64,000 nt of DNA from Aquabacter sp. L1I39 (GTDB lineage: Bacteria; Pseudomonadota; Alphaproteobacteria; Rhizobiales; Xanthobacteraceae). A model generated the notes under the pieces. It saw nothing but the letters and a program-made list of their open reading frames with translations, was not told the origin of the DNA and made no database searches. Below, in pieces: positions 1-8,388 of the stretch (position 1 is the stretch's first letter; every line of letters begins with the position of its first letter). Location of the stretch: contig NZ_CP072392.1 of the NCBI RefSeq assembly GCF_017742835.1, forward strand, positions 769,388-833,387, written 5' to 3'. The position numbers were made by a program, and so were the translations under genes.

Positions 1-168
1 TCCGAGATTCAGAAGGCTCGGCGCCCCCTCTCGGCCGCCAAGGTGACCGTGGCTGAGGATGAGGAAAATCCCGGCTATTACAGCGCGCGCTTCCATTTGC
101 GTCCGCACTTCCAGTTGGAAGGGGTGGATGTGGGTCTCAGCCTCGTCTCGCGCCTGCGTGCCCCCTAG
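1..168 (+). CDS. tssC: T6SS contractile sheath large subunit TssC, C-terminal end only
   Basis: The 55 residues in frame 1 up to the TAG at 166-168 carry the closing motif of TssC/VipB, with PGYYSARFHLRPHFQLEG followed by LSLVSRLRAP. TssC pairs with TssB to build the contractile cytoplasmic sheath that drives the Hcp tube, and the sheath is later disassembled by TssH, encoded downstream. The gene begins outside the window. Its strand and its place just ahead of hcp fit a T6SS main operon. The family call is firm because this C-terminal motif is highly conserved; nothing can be said about the rest of the protein. Confidence 0.93.
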   Translation, partial: SEIQKARRPLSAAKVTVAEDEENPGYYSARFHLRPHFQLEGVDVGLSLVSRLRAP

Positions 169-186
169 GGGGCCTTTGGAGGCCCC
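169..186 (+). terminator. Hairpin directly after tssC
   Basis: GGGGCCT and AGGCCCC form a perfect 7-bp stem around a TTGG loop, starting at the first base after the tssC stop. No T-tract follows, so it may be a partial terminator or an mRNA-stabilising or processing hairpin that separates tssC output from hcp output. Confidence 0.4.
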
Positions 187-602
187 GGCTTGGCCCCTCC
201 CCCGCAGAATGTGGTGGGCGCTCGGGGCGCGGCCGGCAAGATGATGCGCCGCGCAGCGGGCTGAGGGGCGTGTGTCCAGCGGAAGCGGCCGGCCAATCGG
301 TTGTTCGTCCGCTGCACGAGGAAGGCCTGACAGCCTGGAGACAAGACCCTTTTCATGTCGCGGACCAGACGTCTTCCCGGCGTTGAAAGCGGATCATGCG
401 GCGGGGGCAAGGCTTGCGGGTGTTCGAGCGCAACGAGAAACGTGGACGTCACCTTTGAGGGCGCCGGCAGTGAGGGGCACAGGACGGGACCGTTCGACCG
501 GCACCGGCCTGGCCGCTTTGCTCTGGCAAACCGGCGGAACGGGCAACACTCCGTCGGTGCGTCCGCACCATCTGACACGTTATGGGGTAATGGAGATCTG
601 TA
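169..602. other. Intergenic gap tssC-hcp
   Basis: This 434-bp gap contains the tssC-proximal hairpin and the hcp ribosome-binding site (GGAG at 592-595). No convincing gene is present. Its length suggests hcp has its own promoter, but I could not identify a clear -35/-10 or -24/-12 element. Confidence 0.5.
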
Positions 603-1097
603 ATGGCCGACGCTGTTTGCGGATATATCAAGATCGGATCGCTGGAAGGCGAATCTCAGGATTCCGATCATCCGAAGTGGATCGATGTCCTCGCCTGGAG
701 CTGGGGCATGGACAATCCCACCAATCCTCATGCGGGCAGCGGCTCCGGGGCCACGCTGGCGCATGTGCACAATTTTTCGATCACCAAGCAGGTGGATGCA
801 TCGAGCGTGAAGCTCGCCCAGTTCCTGCTCAAGGGTGCCCATTTCGACAAGGCCACCTTCAAGCTGCCAAAGACCGGCGGCGACGGGAAGGCCATGATTT
901 ATTACAAAGTGGAATTTGAGGAAGTGGTGGTGTCTTCCATGAATTTCGGTGGCGGCGGGGGACCCGGCGTCTTTACTGAAAACATCACATTCAGCTTTGC
1001 CAAGTTCAAGGCGACCTACAGCAAGCAGAGCGCCAAGGGCGCCTCCGATGGTGGCGATTCCCTGGGCTGGGATTGCAAGAAAAACCAGGAAGTCTGA
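603..1097 (+). CDS. hcp: T6SS tube protein Hcp (TssD)
   Basis: This 164-aa protein has the Hcp-family pattern: an N-terminal strand AVCGYIKIGSLEGES, a central HNFSITKQVDASS and the C-terminal strands ENITFSFAKFKATY. Hcp hexamers stack into the inner tube that is expelled by sheath contraction and can carry effectors. The length is normal for the family. The ATG at 603 has a good Shine-Dalgarno (GGAG, 7 nt upstream). It sits between tssC and tssE and is flanked by hairpins on both sides, which fits the usual need for far more Hcp than baseplate protein. A glycine run near residues 117-121 lies in a loop. Confidence 0.95.
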   Translation: MADAVCGYIKIGSLEGESQDSDHPKWIDVLAWSWGMDNPTNPHAGSGSGATLAHVHNFSITKQVDASSVKLAQFLLKGAHFDKATFKLPKTGGDGKAMIYYKVEFEEVVVSSMNFGGGGGPGVFTENITFSFAKFKATYSKQSAKGASDGGDSLGWDCKKNQEV

Positions 1098-1466
1098 CGC
1101 CCGGCTCAATACATCCTGATGCGCCGCCGGCCGGATCTTCTCGGCCGGCGATGGCAGGAGACGCGTTCGCTCCAGGCTCCCGGCGACTGCTGCTGGGCGG
1201 CTGAAGGCAGCCTGGGTCGGGCGGATTTCTCGGGGGGACTTTTCGGCGGGAGGACATGGCGGGAGCAAGGGGCAAGGCTCCTTCGCCACCGCCAGCGGCG
1301 GCGGGTCGCCGCGATCCCCCGGATTGCTCCTGCGGACGAACATGCTCCTGCGGACAAACATGCTGTCTCGCAAACACGATGGTTCGGCGGTGAATCCACT
1401 GCCGACTTCTCCAGGGCAGGGCAAAAGGCCGTCGGGCCTCTTTGCGAAATCGGGGGCAACAAGGCA
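1098..1466. other. Intergenic gap hcp-tssE with a small tandem repeat
   Basis: This is about 370 bp without a convincing gene. The reading frame stays open upstream of tssE, but the translation is Arg/Gly-rich and unlike any TssE. It contains a hairpin at 1125-1150 and an 18-bp unit (GCTCCTGCGGACGAACAT) repeated in tandem with one change at 1326-1361. Confidence 0.5.
1125..1150 (+). terminator. Hairpin after hcp
   Basis: CGCCGGCCG (1125-1133) and CGGCCGGCG (1142-1150) form a perfect 9-bp stem with an 8-nt loop, 28 nt after the hcp stop. It has no T-tract. It is a plausible 3' stabiliser or partial terminator that would keep hcp mRNA abundant relative to tssEFG. Confidence 0.45.
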
Positions 1467-2015
1467 ATGCGCAGGCGACGCGATTCCATTCGCACCGGCA
1501 TCCCCCTGATGCACGCCTTTCGCACAGCCTTCGTCCATCGCGATGCCAAGATCCCCGCCGACGAACGCGATGCCTTTGGCCGGCGGGTGATCTCTGGCCG
1601 GCGGACCACCGCACGGAGCGCCGTCAGTGAAGCTGTGATGCGCGAGGAAATCGTCCGCGACGTGGAAACCCTCCTCAATACGGTCGCCTTGGCCTCGACC
1701 ATCCCGCTGGATGGCTGCGAGGAAGTTTCCCGCTCGATCGTCAATTTCGGCATCCCCGACCTGGTTCACCGGACCATCGACGATGCGGATCTGGGCGAGG
1801 TGGTCGAGGAGATCGAGACCGCCTTCGGCCACTTCGAGCCGCGCATCGAGCGCTCGTCCCTGGATGTACGCCGCGATCCCGACGTGGATCCGGGCAGCCT
1901 GAAGATCCGCTTTGTCATCGCCTGCGAAGTGCAGCTCAGCGAGCAGAATGCCGCGCTCGAATTCTTCGCCGACATCGCGCTCGACACCGACAAAATCGTC
2001 GTCAGCCAGACTTGA
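1467..2015 (+). CDS. tssE: T6SS baseplate protein TssE (gp25-like)
   Basis: TssE is the gp25-like wedge protein of the T6SS baseplate that nucleates sheath assembly. The core is recognisable from MREEIVRDVETLLNT, through SRSIVNFGIPDL, to DPGSLKIRFVIACEV and the C-terminal FFADIALDTDKI. The start is uncertain. ATG 1467 gives 182 aa, and ATG 1509 (MHAFRTAF) gives 168 aa, closer to the usual length; neither has a strong Shine-Dalgarno. The open frame upstream of 1467 does not look coding. The gene ends 6 bp before tssF, so the two are probably co-translated. Confidence 0.88.
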   Translation: MRRRRDSIRTGIPLMHAFRTAFVHRDAKIPADERDAFGRRVISGRRTTARSAVSEAVMREEIVRDVETLLNTVALASTIPLDGCEEVSRSIVNFGIPDLVHRTIDDADLGEVVEEIETAFGHFEPRIERSSLDVRRDPDVDPGSLKIRFVIACEVQLSEQNAALEFFADIALDTDKIVVSQT

Positions 2016-2021
2016 ACCCAC

Positions 2022-3983
2022 ATGGACCGGGAATTCCTAGAGCAGTACGACCAGGAACTCCGCATTCTGCGCGAGCACGCCCGGGCGTTTGCCGAGGAAT
2101 ATCCCGGCATCGCGGACCGGCTCGGGGATCTGGTGGAAGACCCGTCCGATCCCATGATCGCCGGCCTGCTGCAAGGCGCGGCCTTCCTGGCCGCCCGTGT
2201 CCAGCTCAAGATGCGGCACGAATTCCCGGAATTCACCTCGAACCTCCTGGAACAGCTGGTTCCGGGGTTTCTCGCTCCCCAGCCCTCGGCCATGATCGTG
2301 GCCGTGGACCCCATCTATGGGGATCCGGCCCTGGCGGAAGGACGGACCATCAGCGCCGGCGCCTATATGGACGCGACCTTCGTGGAGCAGACGCGGCAGG
2401 TGGCGTGCCGCTATGCCTTGCGGAGCGATGTGACCTTGTGGCCGCTGGAGCTTGTGCGGGCGGAATATCATTCTGGCACCGGCCCTCTGCACGCGCTGGG
2501 CCTGCCTGCCTTGGCGCAGGAGCGGGCCGGCCTGCGCCTGTCCTTTTCCTGTCGGATGGCCGTCCGACCGGAGGATGAGATCAGCGATGCCGAGGCCCGG
2601 GACCTTCCCATCTTCCACGCCGCGGCCTACCGCATCCGCAGCCTTCCCATCTATCTGGCCGGGCAGGAATCCGACGCGGTGGCGCTCTATGAGCAGCTCT
2701 TCGCCAATCGGGTGCGCGTCTTCTTCCGCTATCTTGATGCCTTTGGCGATCCGGTCGTCCTGGAGGCGGACGGGGTCACCGTGTCGCAGGTGGGCCTTGG
2801 CCAGGACGAGACTCTGGCCCCCGCCGACAGCCGGATCTTCCACGGCTTCACGCTGCTGAAGGACTATTTCCTGCTGCCGCGGAAATATCTCGGGTTCCGG
2901 CTGGACGGCCTGGAGACCGTCATGGGGCGGCTCGCCGCCAAGTCGTTCGAGATGATCGTTACGTTCAACCAGAGCAACCCGCGCCTCGCCGCCACAACGC
3001 GCGAGGGGTTCGCGCTTTATGCGGCGCCGGCGATCAATCTGTTCGAGAAGACCACGGACCGCATCGCCCTCAAGGGGAACCAGCACGAATATCAGGTGGT
3101 CCCGGACCGCTCGCGGCCGTTGGATTTCGAGCCCCATCGGGTGCTGGATGTCTATGCCTATTGCGCCGGCAGGGCAGAACGGATCCCGGTGCTTCCCCTG
3201 TATTCGGCCTCGCGCGATCCGGCCGCTCCCCCCGCCAAGCACTTTTACACTGTGCGGCGGCTGCCCCGCAGGCATACGGCGCAAGAGCGCCGCTATGGGC
3301 GGGCCTCCGATTATACCGGCACGGAAATGTTCCTCAGCTTGATCGACACTGGCGACCTCAATGCCGATGGCGGTGTGACCGAGCTCGGCCTGCGAACCCT
3401 GTGCTCCAATCGCCACCTGACCGAGGCCTTGCCGGTGGGCAAGGGCGGGGCGGACTTCCATCTTCTGGAAGACACGCGCCTGACGCTGCGTTGCCTTGCC
3501 GGCCCCACGCGGCCGGGCGAGCCGGTGGCCACCAGCCTGCGCTCGCGGGCCGAGCAGGCCTCCACGGGATCGGTGACCTGGCGGCTCATCAACATGCTCA
3601 GCCTCAATCACCTCGGCCTCCTGGCCCGCGGCGCCGGTCGCAATGCGCAGTCGCTGCGCGAGATTCTCGGCCTGTTCGCCGACCTGCGTGACGCCACCAT
3701 CGAGCGGCGCATCGACGGCATTCGCGCGCTCGACAGCCGCCCGGTGGTGCGCCGGGTGCGACGCGAGACGGGGGTGGGCGCCGCGCGGGGGCTGGAGATC
3801 ACGGTCACCGTGGACGAAAAGGCCTTCGAGGGGTCCGGCGTCTTCCTGCTCGGCGCCGTGCTCGATCGCTTCTTTGCGGAATATGTGGCCATCAACACCT
3901 TCACGCAGACGGTCATCGTCTCGGTGGAGCGGGGCGAGATCATGCGCTGGCCGGTGCGCCTCGGTTTCAGGAGGCCCCTGTGA
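2022..3983 (+). CDS. tssF: T6SS baseplate protein TssF (VasA)
   Basis: This 653-aa protein has the TssF/VasA opening MDREFLEQYDQELRILRE and continues with EYPGIADRLG, the usual N-terminus of this family. Later landmarks are SFSCRMAV, a long central region around YEQLFANRVRVFFR, and the C-terminal VDEKAFEGSGVFLLGAVLDRF followed by YVAINTFTQ. With TssG, TssE and TssK it forms the baseplate wedge at the inner membrane. Its length is about 30-60 aa above many homologues, within family range. The stop overlaps the GTG start of tssG by 4 bp, indicating translational coupling. Confidence 0.95.
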   Translation: MDREFLEQYDQELRILREHARAFAEEYPGIADRLGDLVEDPSDPMIAGLLQGAAFLAARVQLKMRHEFPEFTSNLLEQLVPGFLAPQPSAMIVAVDPIYGDPALAEGRTISAGAYMDATFVEQTRQVACRYALRSDVTLWPLELVRAEYHSGTGPLHALGLPALAQERAGLRLSFSCRMAVRPEDEISDAEARDLPIFHAAAYRIRSLPIYLAGQESDAVALYEQLFANRVRVFFRYLDAFGDPVVLEADGVTVSQVGLGQDETLAPADSRIFHGFTLLKDYFLLPRKYLGFRLDGLETVMGRLAAKSFEMIVTFNQSNPRLAATTREGFALYAAPAINLFEKTTDRIALKGNQHEYQVVPDRSRPLDFEPHRVLDVYAYCAGRAERIPVLPLYSASRDPAAPPAKHFYTVRRLPRRHTAQERRYGRASDYTGTEMFLSLIDTGDLNADGGVTELGLRTLCSNRHLTEALPVGKGGADFHLLEDTRLTLRCLAGPTRPGEPVATSLRSRAEQASTGSVTWRLINMLSLNHLGLLARGAGRNAQSLREILGLFADLRDATIERRIDGIRALDSRPVVRRVRRETGVGAARGLEITVTVDEKAFEGSGVFLLGAVLDRFFAEYVAINTFTQTVIVSVERGEIMRWPVRLGFRRPL

Positions 3984-5011
3984 GCTGGCGGGAGGACATA
4001 AAGGCCGAGCCCTGGCGGTTCGACATGTTCAACGTCCTGCGGCGGCTGGAGCGGTGCCACCCCGACCGGCCCCGCATCGGCCAGAACGCCACCTTGCGGG
4101 AAGCATGTGTCCGGCTCGGCCAGAACCCCTTCCTGGCCTTTCCCGCCTCCAATCTGGACGCGGTGCGGGTCGATGACGCCGGCACGTTTCATGTGATGGT
4201 CCGGTTTCTCGGCATGCTTGGGCCACAAGGGCCCTTGCCGCTGGCCACCACGGCCGAGGCGCTGGAATGGAGTTCCATGCGCGAGGACGCCTTCGCGCGC
4301 TTCCTCGACATCTTCAACGACCGCTTCATCGCCCTCTTCTATCGGGCCTGGGCGGATGTGCGCCCCATCGCCCAGCACGAGCGCCCGAACGAGGATCGCT
4401 TTGCCGATTATGTCGGCTCCCAGATCGGCCTCGGGCGCGCCCTTTTTCGTGACCTCGATGCCGTTCCCGATGCCCAGAAGCTCGCCCATGCCGGCCTTAT
4501 GGCGCCTGCGGCGAAATCGGCATCCCGGCTGGAATTCGTCCTGGCGGGCGTCCTCGGCCTGGACGCGCAAGTGGAAGAGTTTGTCGGCACACGCCTTGCC
4601 GTGGAACCGGCCGATCAGACGCGCCTTGGTACGGCCAACGCCCGCCTCGGCGCCGAGGCCATGGCCGGAAGCAGCGTCTTTTCGGTCAGCGACAAGATCC
4701 GCATCCGCATCCGCACGCCGTCCTTCCCCGCCTATGAACGCCTGCTGCCCGCCGGCGACCATGCGGAGCCCCTGGCGGACCTGGTGTTGTTCTATCTGGG
4801 CGAGACCGTCGCGTGGGACATGGAACTGGCGCTCCCGGCGCGCGCGGTGCCGCCGCTGCGGCTCAACGGGCGGGGTGCGCTCGGCTGGACCTGCTGGCTG
4901 TCCCCCGCCGCCGCGCCCCCGGCCACCGCGGAACGGGACGACGCCCACTTCAACCTCGCCGAGCGCATCCGCGCCCGGCGGTCATCGCACGCCGCCCACG
5001 CGGCCCTCTAG
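3980..5011 (+). CDS. tssG: T6SS baseplate protein TssG (VasB)
   Basis: This 343-aa protein is the TssG partner of TssF; typical wedges hold two TssF per TssG. Diagnostic pieces are the N-terminal PWRFDMFNVLRRLE with RPRIGQ, FLGMLGPQGPLPL, and FNDRFIALFYRAW. It begins at a GTG (3980-3982) inside the end of tssF, in the overlap GTGA. The C-terminal portion is Pro/Ala-rich. The order tssE-tssF-tssG-tssH is standard, and the gene lies 17 bp upstream of tssH. Confidence 0.94.
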   Translation: MSWREDIKAEPWRFDMFNVLRRLERCHPDRPRIGQNATLREACVRLGQNPFLAFPASNLDAVRVDDAGTFHVMVRFLGMLGPQGPLPLATTAEALEWSSMREDAFARFLDIFNDRFIALFYRAWADVRPIAQHERPNEDRFADYVGSQIGLGRALFRDLDAVPDAQKLAHAGLMAPAAKSASRLEFVLAGVLGLDAQVEEFVGTRLAVEPADQTRLGTANARLGAEAMAGSSVFSVSDKIRIRIRTPSFPAYERLLPAGDHAEPLADLVLFYLGETVAWDMELALPARAVPPLRLNGRGALGWTCWLSPAAAPPATAERDDAHFNLAERIRARRSSHAAHAAL

Positions 5012-5028
5012 CAAAGCGGACCATCGGC

Positions 5029-7680
5029 ATGGCGGACATCAGCCTCGAGGCACTGGGCGGAAAACTCAACCGGGTGGGCTATCAGGCCCTGTTCCAGGCC
5101 CTGCGCCACGCCAAGAATGCCGGCAATCGCCGGATCGAACTGGCCCATCTCCTGTTGCACATCCTGCAGCAGGACCGGTGCGATCTCGCCCTCACGCTCG
5201 ACCGCAGCAAGCTCTCCCGGGCGCGCGTGCTGGCGGATGTGACGCAGGCGGTAGACGGCCTGCGCAGCGGCCAGACGGAAATGCCCGACTGGTCCAAGGC
5301 GGTGTTCGATGCCATCGAGCGCGGCTGGCTCTATGCCACGCTGGCGTTCGGCGAGACGCAGGTGCGCACCGGCCATCTCCTGGTGGGCGCGCTGCGCTCC
5401 GATGAACTGCGGCGCACGCTGTCGAACCTCTCGCCGGAATTCGGCAAGCTCAATGCGGACACCATCACCGACGAGCACCGCACGCTCTGGGCCGGCTCGG
5501 AGGAGGAGGTGCTGCAGCCCGTGGACGGCTCGGGCGTGGCGGCGGCGCAGCCGGGCGCGGCGGGCGAAGCAAAGTCCCGCGGCCAGACCGCCCTGGACCG
5601 CTTCTCCCAGGACCTCACCGCCAAGGCGGCGGAAGGCGGCATGGACCCGGTGCTCGGCCGCGACGAGGAAATCCGCCAGGTCATCGATGTGCTGCTGCGG
5701 CGGCGACAGAACAATCCCATCCTCACCGGCGAGGCGGGCGTGGGCAAGACCGCGGTGGCCGAGGGGCTGGCGCAGCGCATTGCCGCCGGCGACGTGCCCC
5801 CGCCCCTCAAGGGCGTGCGGCTGCTGGCCCTCGACATCGGCCTCATGCAGGCCGGCGCCTCCATGAAGGGCGAGTTCGAGCAGCGGCTGCGCTCGGTGAT
5901 CGACGAGGTGCAGGCCTCGCCGACGCCCATCATTCTGTTCATCGACGAGGCCCACACCCTGATCGGGGCCGGTGGGGCGGCCGGCACGGGGGATGCGGCC
6001 AACCTCATGAAGCCGCCGCTGGCGCGCGGAACGCTCCGCACGGTGGCGGCCACCACCTGGTCGGAATATCGCCAATATATCGAGAAGGACCCGGCGCTGA
6101 CCCGGCGCTTCCAGCCCATCCAGGTGGACGAGCCGGACGCGGTGCGCTGCGCCCGCATGCTGCGCGGCGTCATCGGCCCCATGGAGGCGCACCACAAGGT
6201 GCGCATCGCCGATGCCGCGGTGGTGGCGGCGGTGGAGCTGTCGCTGCGCTATGTGCCGGCGCGCCAATTGCCCGACAAGGCGGTGAGCCTGCTGGACACC
6301 GCCTGCGCGCGGGTAGCCATCAGCCAGAATGCGGTGCCCGCCGCCATCGCCGACGCGCGGGCGAACCTTGCGGCGCTCGACAAGGAAAAGAGCGCGCTCC
6401 ACGCCGACCGCGACCTCGGCATCGACAGCGCGCGGCGGCTGGCGGAAATCGTGGAAGAGGAAGCCGCGCTGGCCGCCACGCTGGCCGAGCGGGAGGCCGA
6501 ATGGGCGGCGGAGCAACGCATCGTCGCAGATTTGGCGGAGCTGCGGGGCAAGCTGGCGGCCGCCACTGCGGACGGCACGCCTGAGGATGTAGAGGCCGCG
6601 CAGGCGGCGCTCGCGGCCCGCGCCGCGGAGCTGGAGGCCATCCCGGCCGAGCGGCGGATGATCCATGCCTATGTGGATGCGCAGGCGGTGGCCTCGGTGA
6701 TCTCCGACTGGACCGGCATTCCCGTGGGCCGGATGGTGAAGAATGAGATCGAGGCCATATTGAACCTGCCGGAGGTGCTGAACCGGCGCGTCATCGGCCA
6801 GAGCCACGGCCTTGCCATGATCGCCAAGCGCATCGAGACCAGCCGGGCCAAGCTGGACAATCCTTCCAAGCCCATCGGCGTCTTCCTGCTGTGCGGCCCC
6901 TCCGGCGTCGGCAAGACCGAGACCGCGCTGGCGCTGGCGGAGGCGCTCTATGGCGGCGAGCAGAATGTCATCACCATCAATATGAGCGAGTTCCAGGAGG
7001 CGCACACCGTCTCCTCCCTGAAGGGCGCGCCTCCCGGCTATGTGGGCTATGGGGAGGGCGGGCGCCTCACCGAGGCGGTGCGGCGCAAGCCCTATTCGGT
7101 GGTGCTGCTGGACGAGGTGGAAAAGGCCCATCCGGATGTGCACGAACTGTTCTTCCAGGTGTTCGACAAGGGCGTGATGGAAGACGGCAACGGCCGGCGC
7201 ATCGACTTCCGCAACACGCTCATCATCCTCACCTCCAATGTGGGCACGGACCTCATCATGGATCTGGCCCGCAATCCGGCCCATCTGCCGGACGCGGAGG
7301 CGCTGGCGGCCGCGCTGCGGCCGGAACTGCTGAAGGTCTTCCCGCCCGCCCTCATCGGCCGGCTGGTGCCCATCCCCTATTTCCCGCTCTCGCCCGACAT
7401 GCTCACCGGCATCGTGCGCCTGCAGCTGGACCGCATCGGCAAGCGCATCCGCGACAACCACAAGGCCCGCTTCACCTATGACGAGGAGGTGGTCGCCCAC
7501 ATCGTCGCCCAATGCAACGACCCGGATTCCGGCGGGCGCATGATCGACAACATCATCACCAACTCGCTCCTCCCCGCCCTCTCACGGGAATTCCTGAAGG
7601 TTGGGATGACTGGCGCCGAGGTGAGCGAGGCGCGGGTGGGGATGGGTGAGGGTGGGTTTGTGTATGGGGTCGCCACTTAA
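5029..7680 (+). CDS. tssH: T6SS sheath-recycling AAA+ ATPase TssH (ClpV)
   Basis: This 883-aa Clp/Hsp100 ATPase extracts and disassembles contracted TssBC sheaths in the cytoplasm. The N-domain starts MADISLEALGGKLN, with the Clp-N repeat near residues 20-150. Nucleotide-binding domain 1 has Walker A GEAGVGKT near residue 235 and Walker B ILFIDEAHTLIGAGG. A middle coiled-coil is rich in Ala/Glu (about 430-560). Domain 2 has GPSGVGKTETALAL near 623 and VLLDEVEKAHPDV. The ATG at 5029 is chosen because it starts the ClpV N-domain directly; the frame is open further upstream only as read-through of tssG in another frame. ClpV is distinguished from ClpB by T6SS context and length. Confidence 0.95.
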   Translation: MADISLEALGGKLNRVGYQALFQALRHAKNAGNRRIELAHLLLHILQQDRCDLALTLDRSKLSRARVLADVTQAVDGLRSGQTEMPDWSKAVFDAIERGWLYATLAFGETQVRTGHLLVGALRSDELRRTLSNLSPEFGKLNADTITDEHRTLWAGSEEEVLQPVDGSGVAAAQPGAAGEAKSRGQTALDRFSQDLTAKAAEGGMDPVLGRDEEIRQVIDVLLRRRQNNPILTGEAGVGKTAVAEGLAQRIAAGDVPPPLKGVRLLALDIGLMQAGASMKGEFEQRLRSVIDEVQASPTPIILFIDEAHTLIGAGGAAGTGDAANLMKPPLARGTLRTVAATTWSEYRQYIEKDPALTRRFQPIQVDEPDAVRCARMLRGVIGPMEAHHKVRIADAAVVAAVELSLRYVPARQLPDKAVSLLDTACARVAISQNAVPAAIADARANLAALDKEKSALHADRDLGIDSARRLAEIVEEEAALAATLAEREAEWAAEQRIVADLAELRGKLAAATADGTPEDVEAAQAALAARAAELEAIPAERRMIHAYVDAQAVASVISDWTGIPVGRMVKNEIEAILNLPEVLNRRVIGQSHGLAMIAKRIETSRAKLDNPSKPIGVFLLCGPSGVGKTETALALAEALYGGEQNVITINMSEFQEAHTVSSLKGAPPGYVGYGEGGRLTEAVRRKPYSVVLLDEVEKAHPDVHELFFQVFDKGVMEDGNGRRIDFRNTLIILTSNVGTDLIMDLARNPAHLPDAEALAAALRPELLKVFPPALIGRLVPIPYFPLSPDMLTGIVRLQLDRIGKRIRDNHKARFTYDEEVVAHIVAQCNDPDSGGRMIDNIITNSLLPALSREFLKVGMTGAEVSEARVGMGEGGFVYGVAT

Positions 7681-7730
7681 ATAAACGCCGGTTCAAATTA
7701 CCTTTGATATTTATCAAGATGGAGGTCGAC

Positions 7731-8285
7731 ATGGTAACTCTGGGTGATTTGACAAACAAAGGTTCTTATCTTCTGGGCGTGATGGGGTGCAAATACGTCA
7801 ATGTCGAACAGCTGGACCTGCTAAAAGAAAGACTGGAAAAGGCAGAGGCTTACACAAAATATGCAGGCACAATCTCGGTATTCTCCAAGAAAAAAGAAAC
7901 CGCCGAAAACTTAATTAAAATGTCTGAGACTATTTCAAAAATAAAAGAGCCTGTAGTTCTATACTACAAATCATGCTCTACAATAGAAAGCTTAATGAAG
8001 CTAGCAAATGCAATTGATGTACTAAGGAAATGGTCGGAACCAAACTCACAAGTCTCCACCAAGGAAGCGGCCGATGCCTTTGACACTCTATCAGGAGCCT
8101 TGGCTGCTATAATTAGAAAATTAGGAAGCGCCGTTCCAATCGTAGGACAATATGCACTGATATTCGAAGAGATTTCAAAGAATCGTTTCTTCTCAAATTA
8201 TTATAAAATTGCGAATCCTGAAACCCGAGGAAATTCAAGTGATTGGGCAGCCATAAAACAGGCAGATGACGCTTTTAAGCCTTGA
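7731..8285 (+). CDS. AT-rich gene of unknown function, T6SS-linked
   Basis: This 184-aa protein is not a family I recognise. The base composition and Lys/Ile/Asn-rich codon use differ sharply from the GC-rich neighbours on both sides, pointing to horizontal acquisition. The ATG at 7731 is set by a perfect GGAGG at 7721-7725. The N-terminal half (residues about 25-110) is mostly charged helix, such as LLKERLEKAEAY and SKKKETAENLIK. A hydrophobic stretch near residues 128-150, ALAAIIRKLGSAVPIVGQY, could be a membrane-inserting or amphipathic helix. There is no signal peptide. Position between tssH and a lytic-enzyme gene suggests an effector partner, a chaperone-like protein or a pore-type toxin; none of these is demonstrated. 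Confidence 0.7.
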   Translation: MVTLGDLTNKGSYLLGVMGCKYVNVEQLDLLKERLEKAEAYTKYAGTISVFSKKKETAENLIKMSETISKIKEPVVLYYKSCSTIESLMKLANAIDVLRKWSEPNSQVSTKEAADAFDTLSGALAAIIRKLGSAVPIVGQYALIFEEISKNRFFSNYYKIANPETRGNSSDWAAIKQADDAFKP

Positions 8286-8388
8286 TCCGGAATAACTTAT
8301 GTTAATATGTTACGTACCTATATTTTAAATGATCGGATTTTGTTCGCGGGCGGTCGCCTGAATCCTAAAGTAAAAATGGGGACAAAGC

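Noticed and set aside
530..545. Sigma-54-like sequence upstream of hcp
   Set aside because: CTGGCAAACC lacks a TTGC at the required distance, and CTGGCCGCTTTGC has only 7 nt between the GG and GC elements instead of 10.
165..2021. Minus-strand open frame spanning hcp and tssE
   Set aside because: It covers two confidently identified T6SS genes in the opposite sense and has no start context or domain.
5008..7512. Very long open reading frame antisense to tssH
   Set aside because: It is the mirror of a highly conserved ClpV gene in GC-rich DNA. Its translation is Gly/Arg/His-rich with no recognisable domain or ribosome-binding site.
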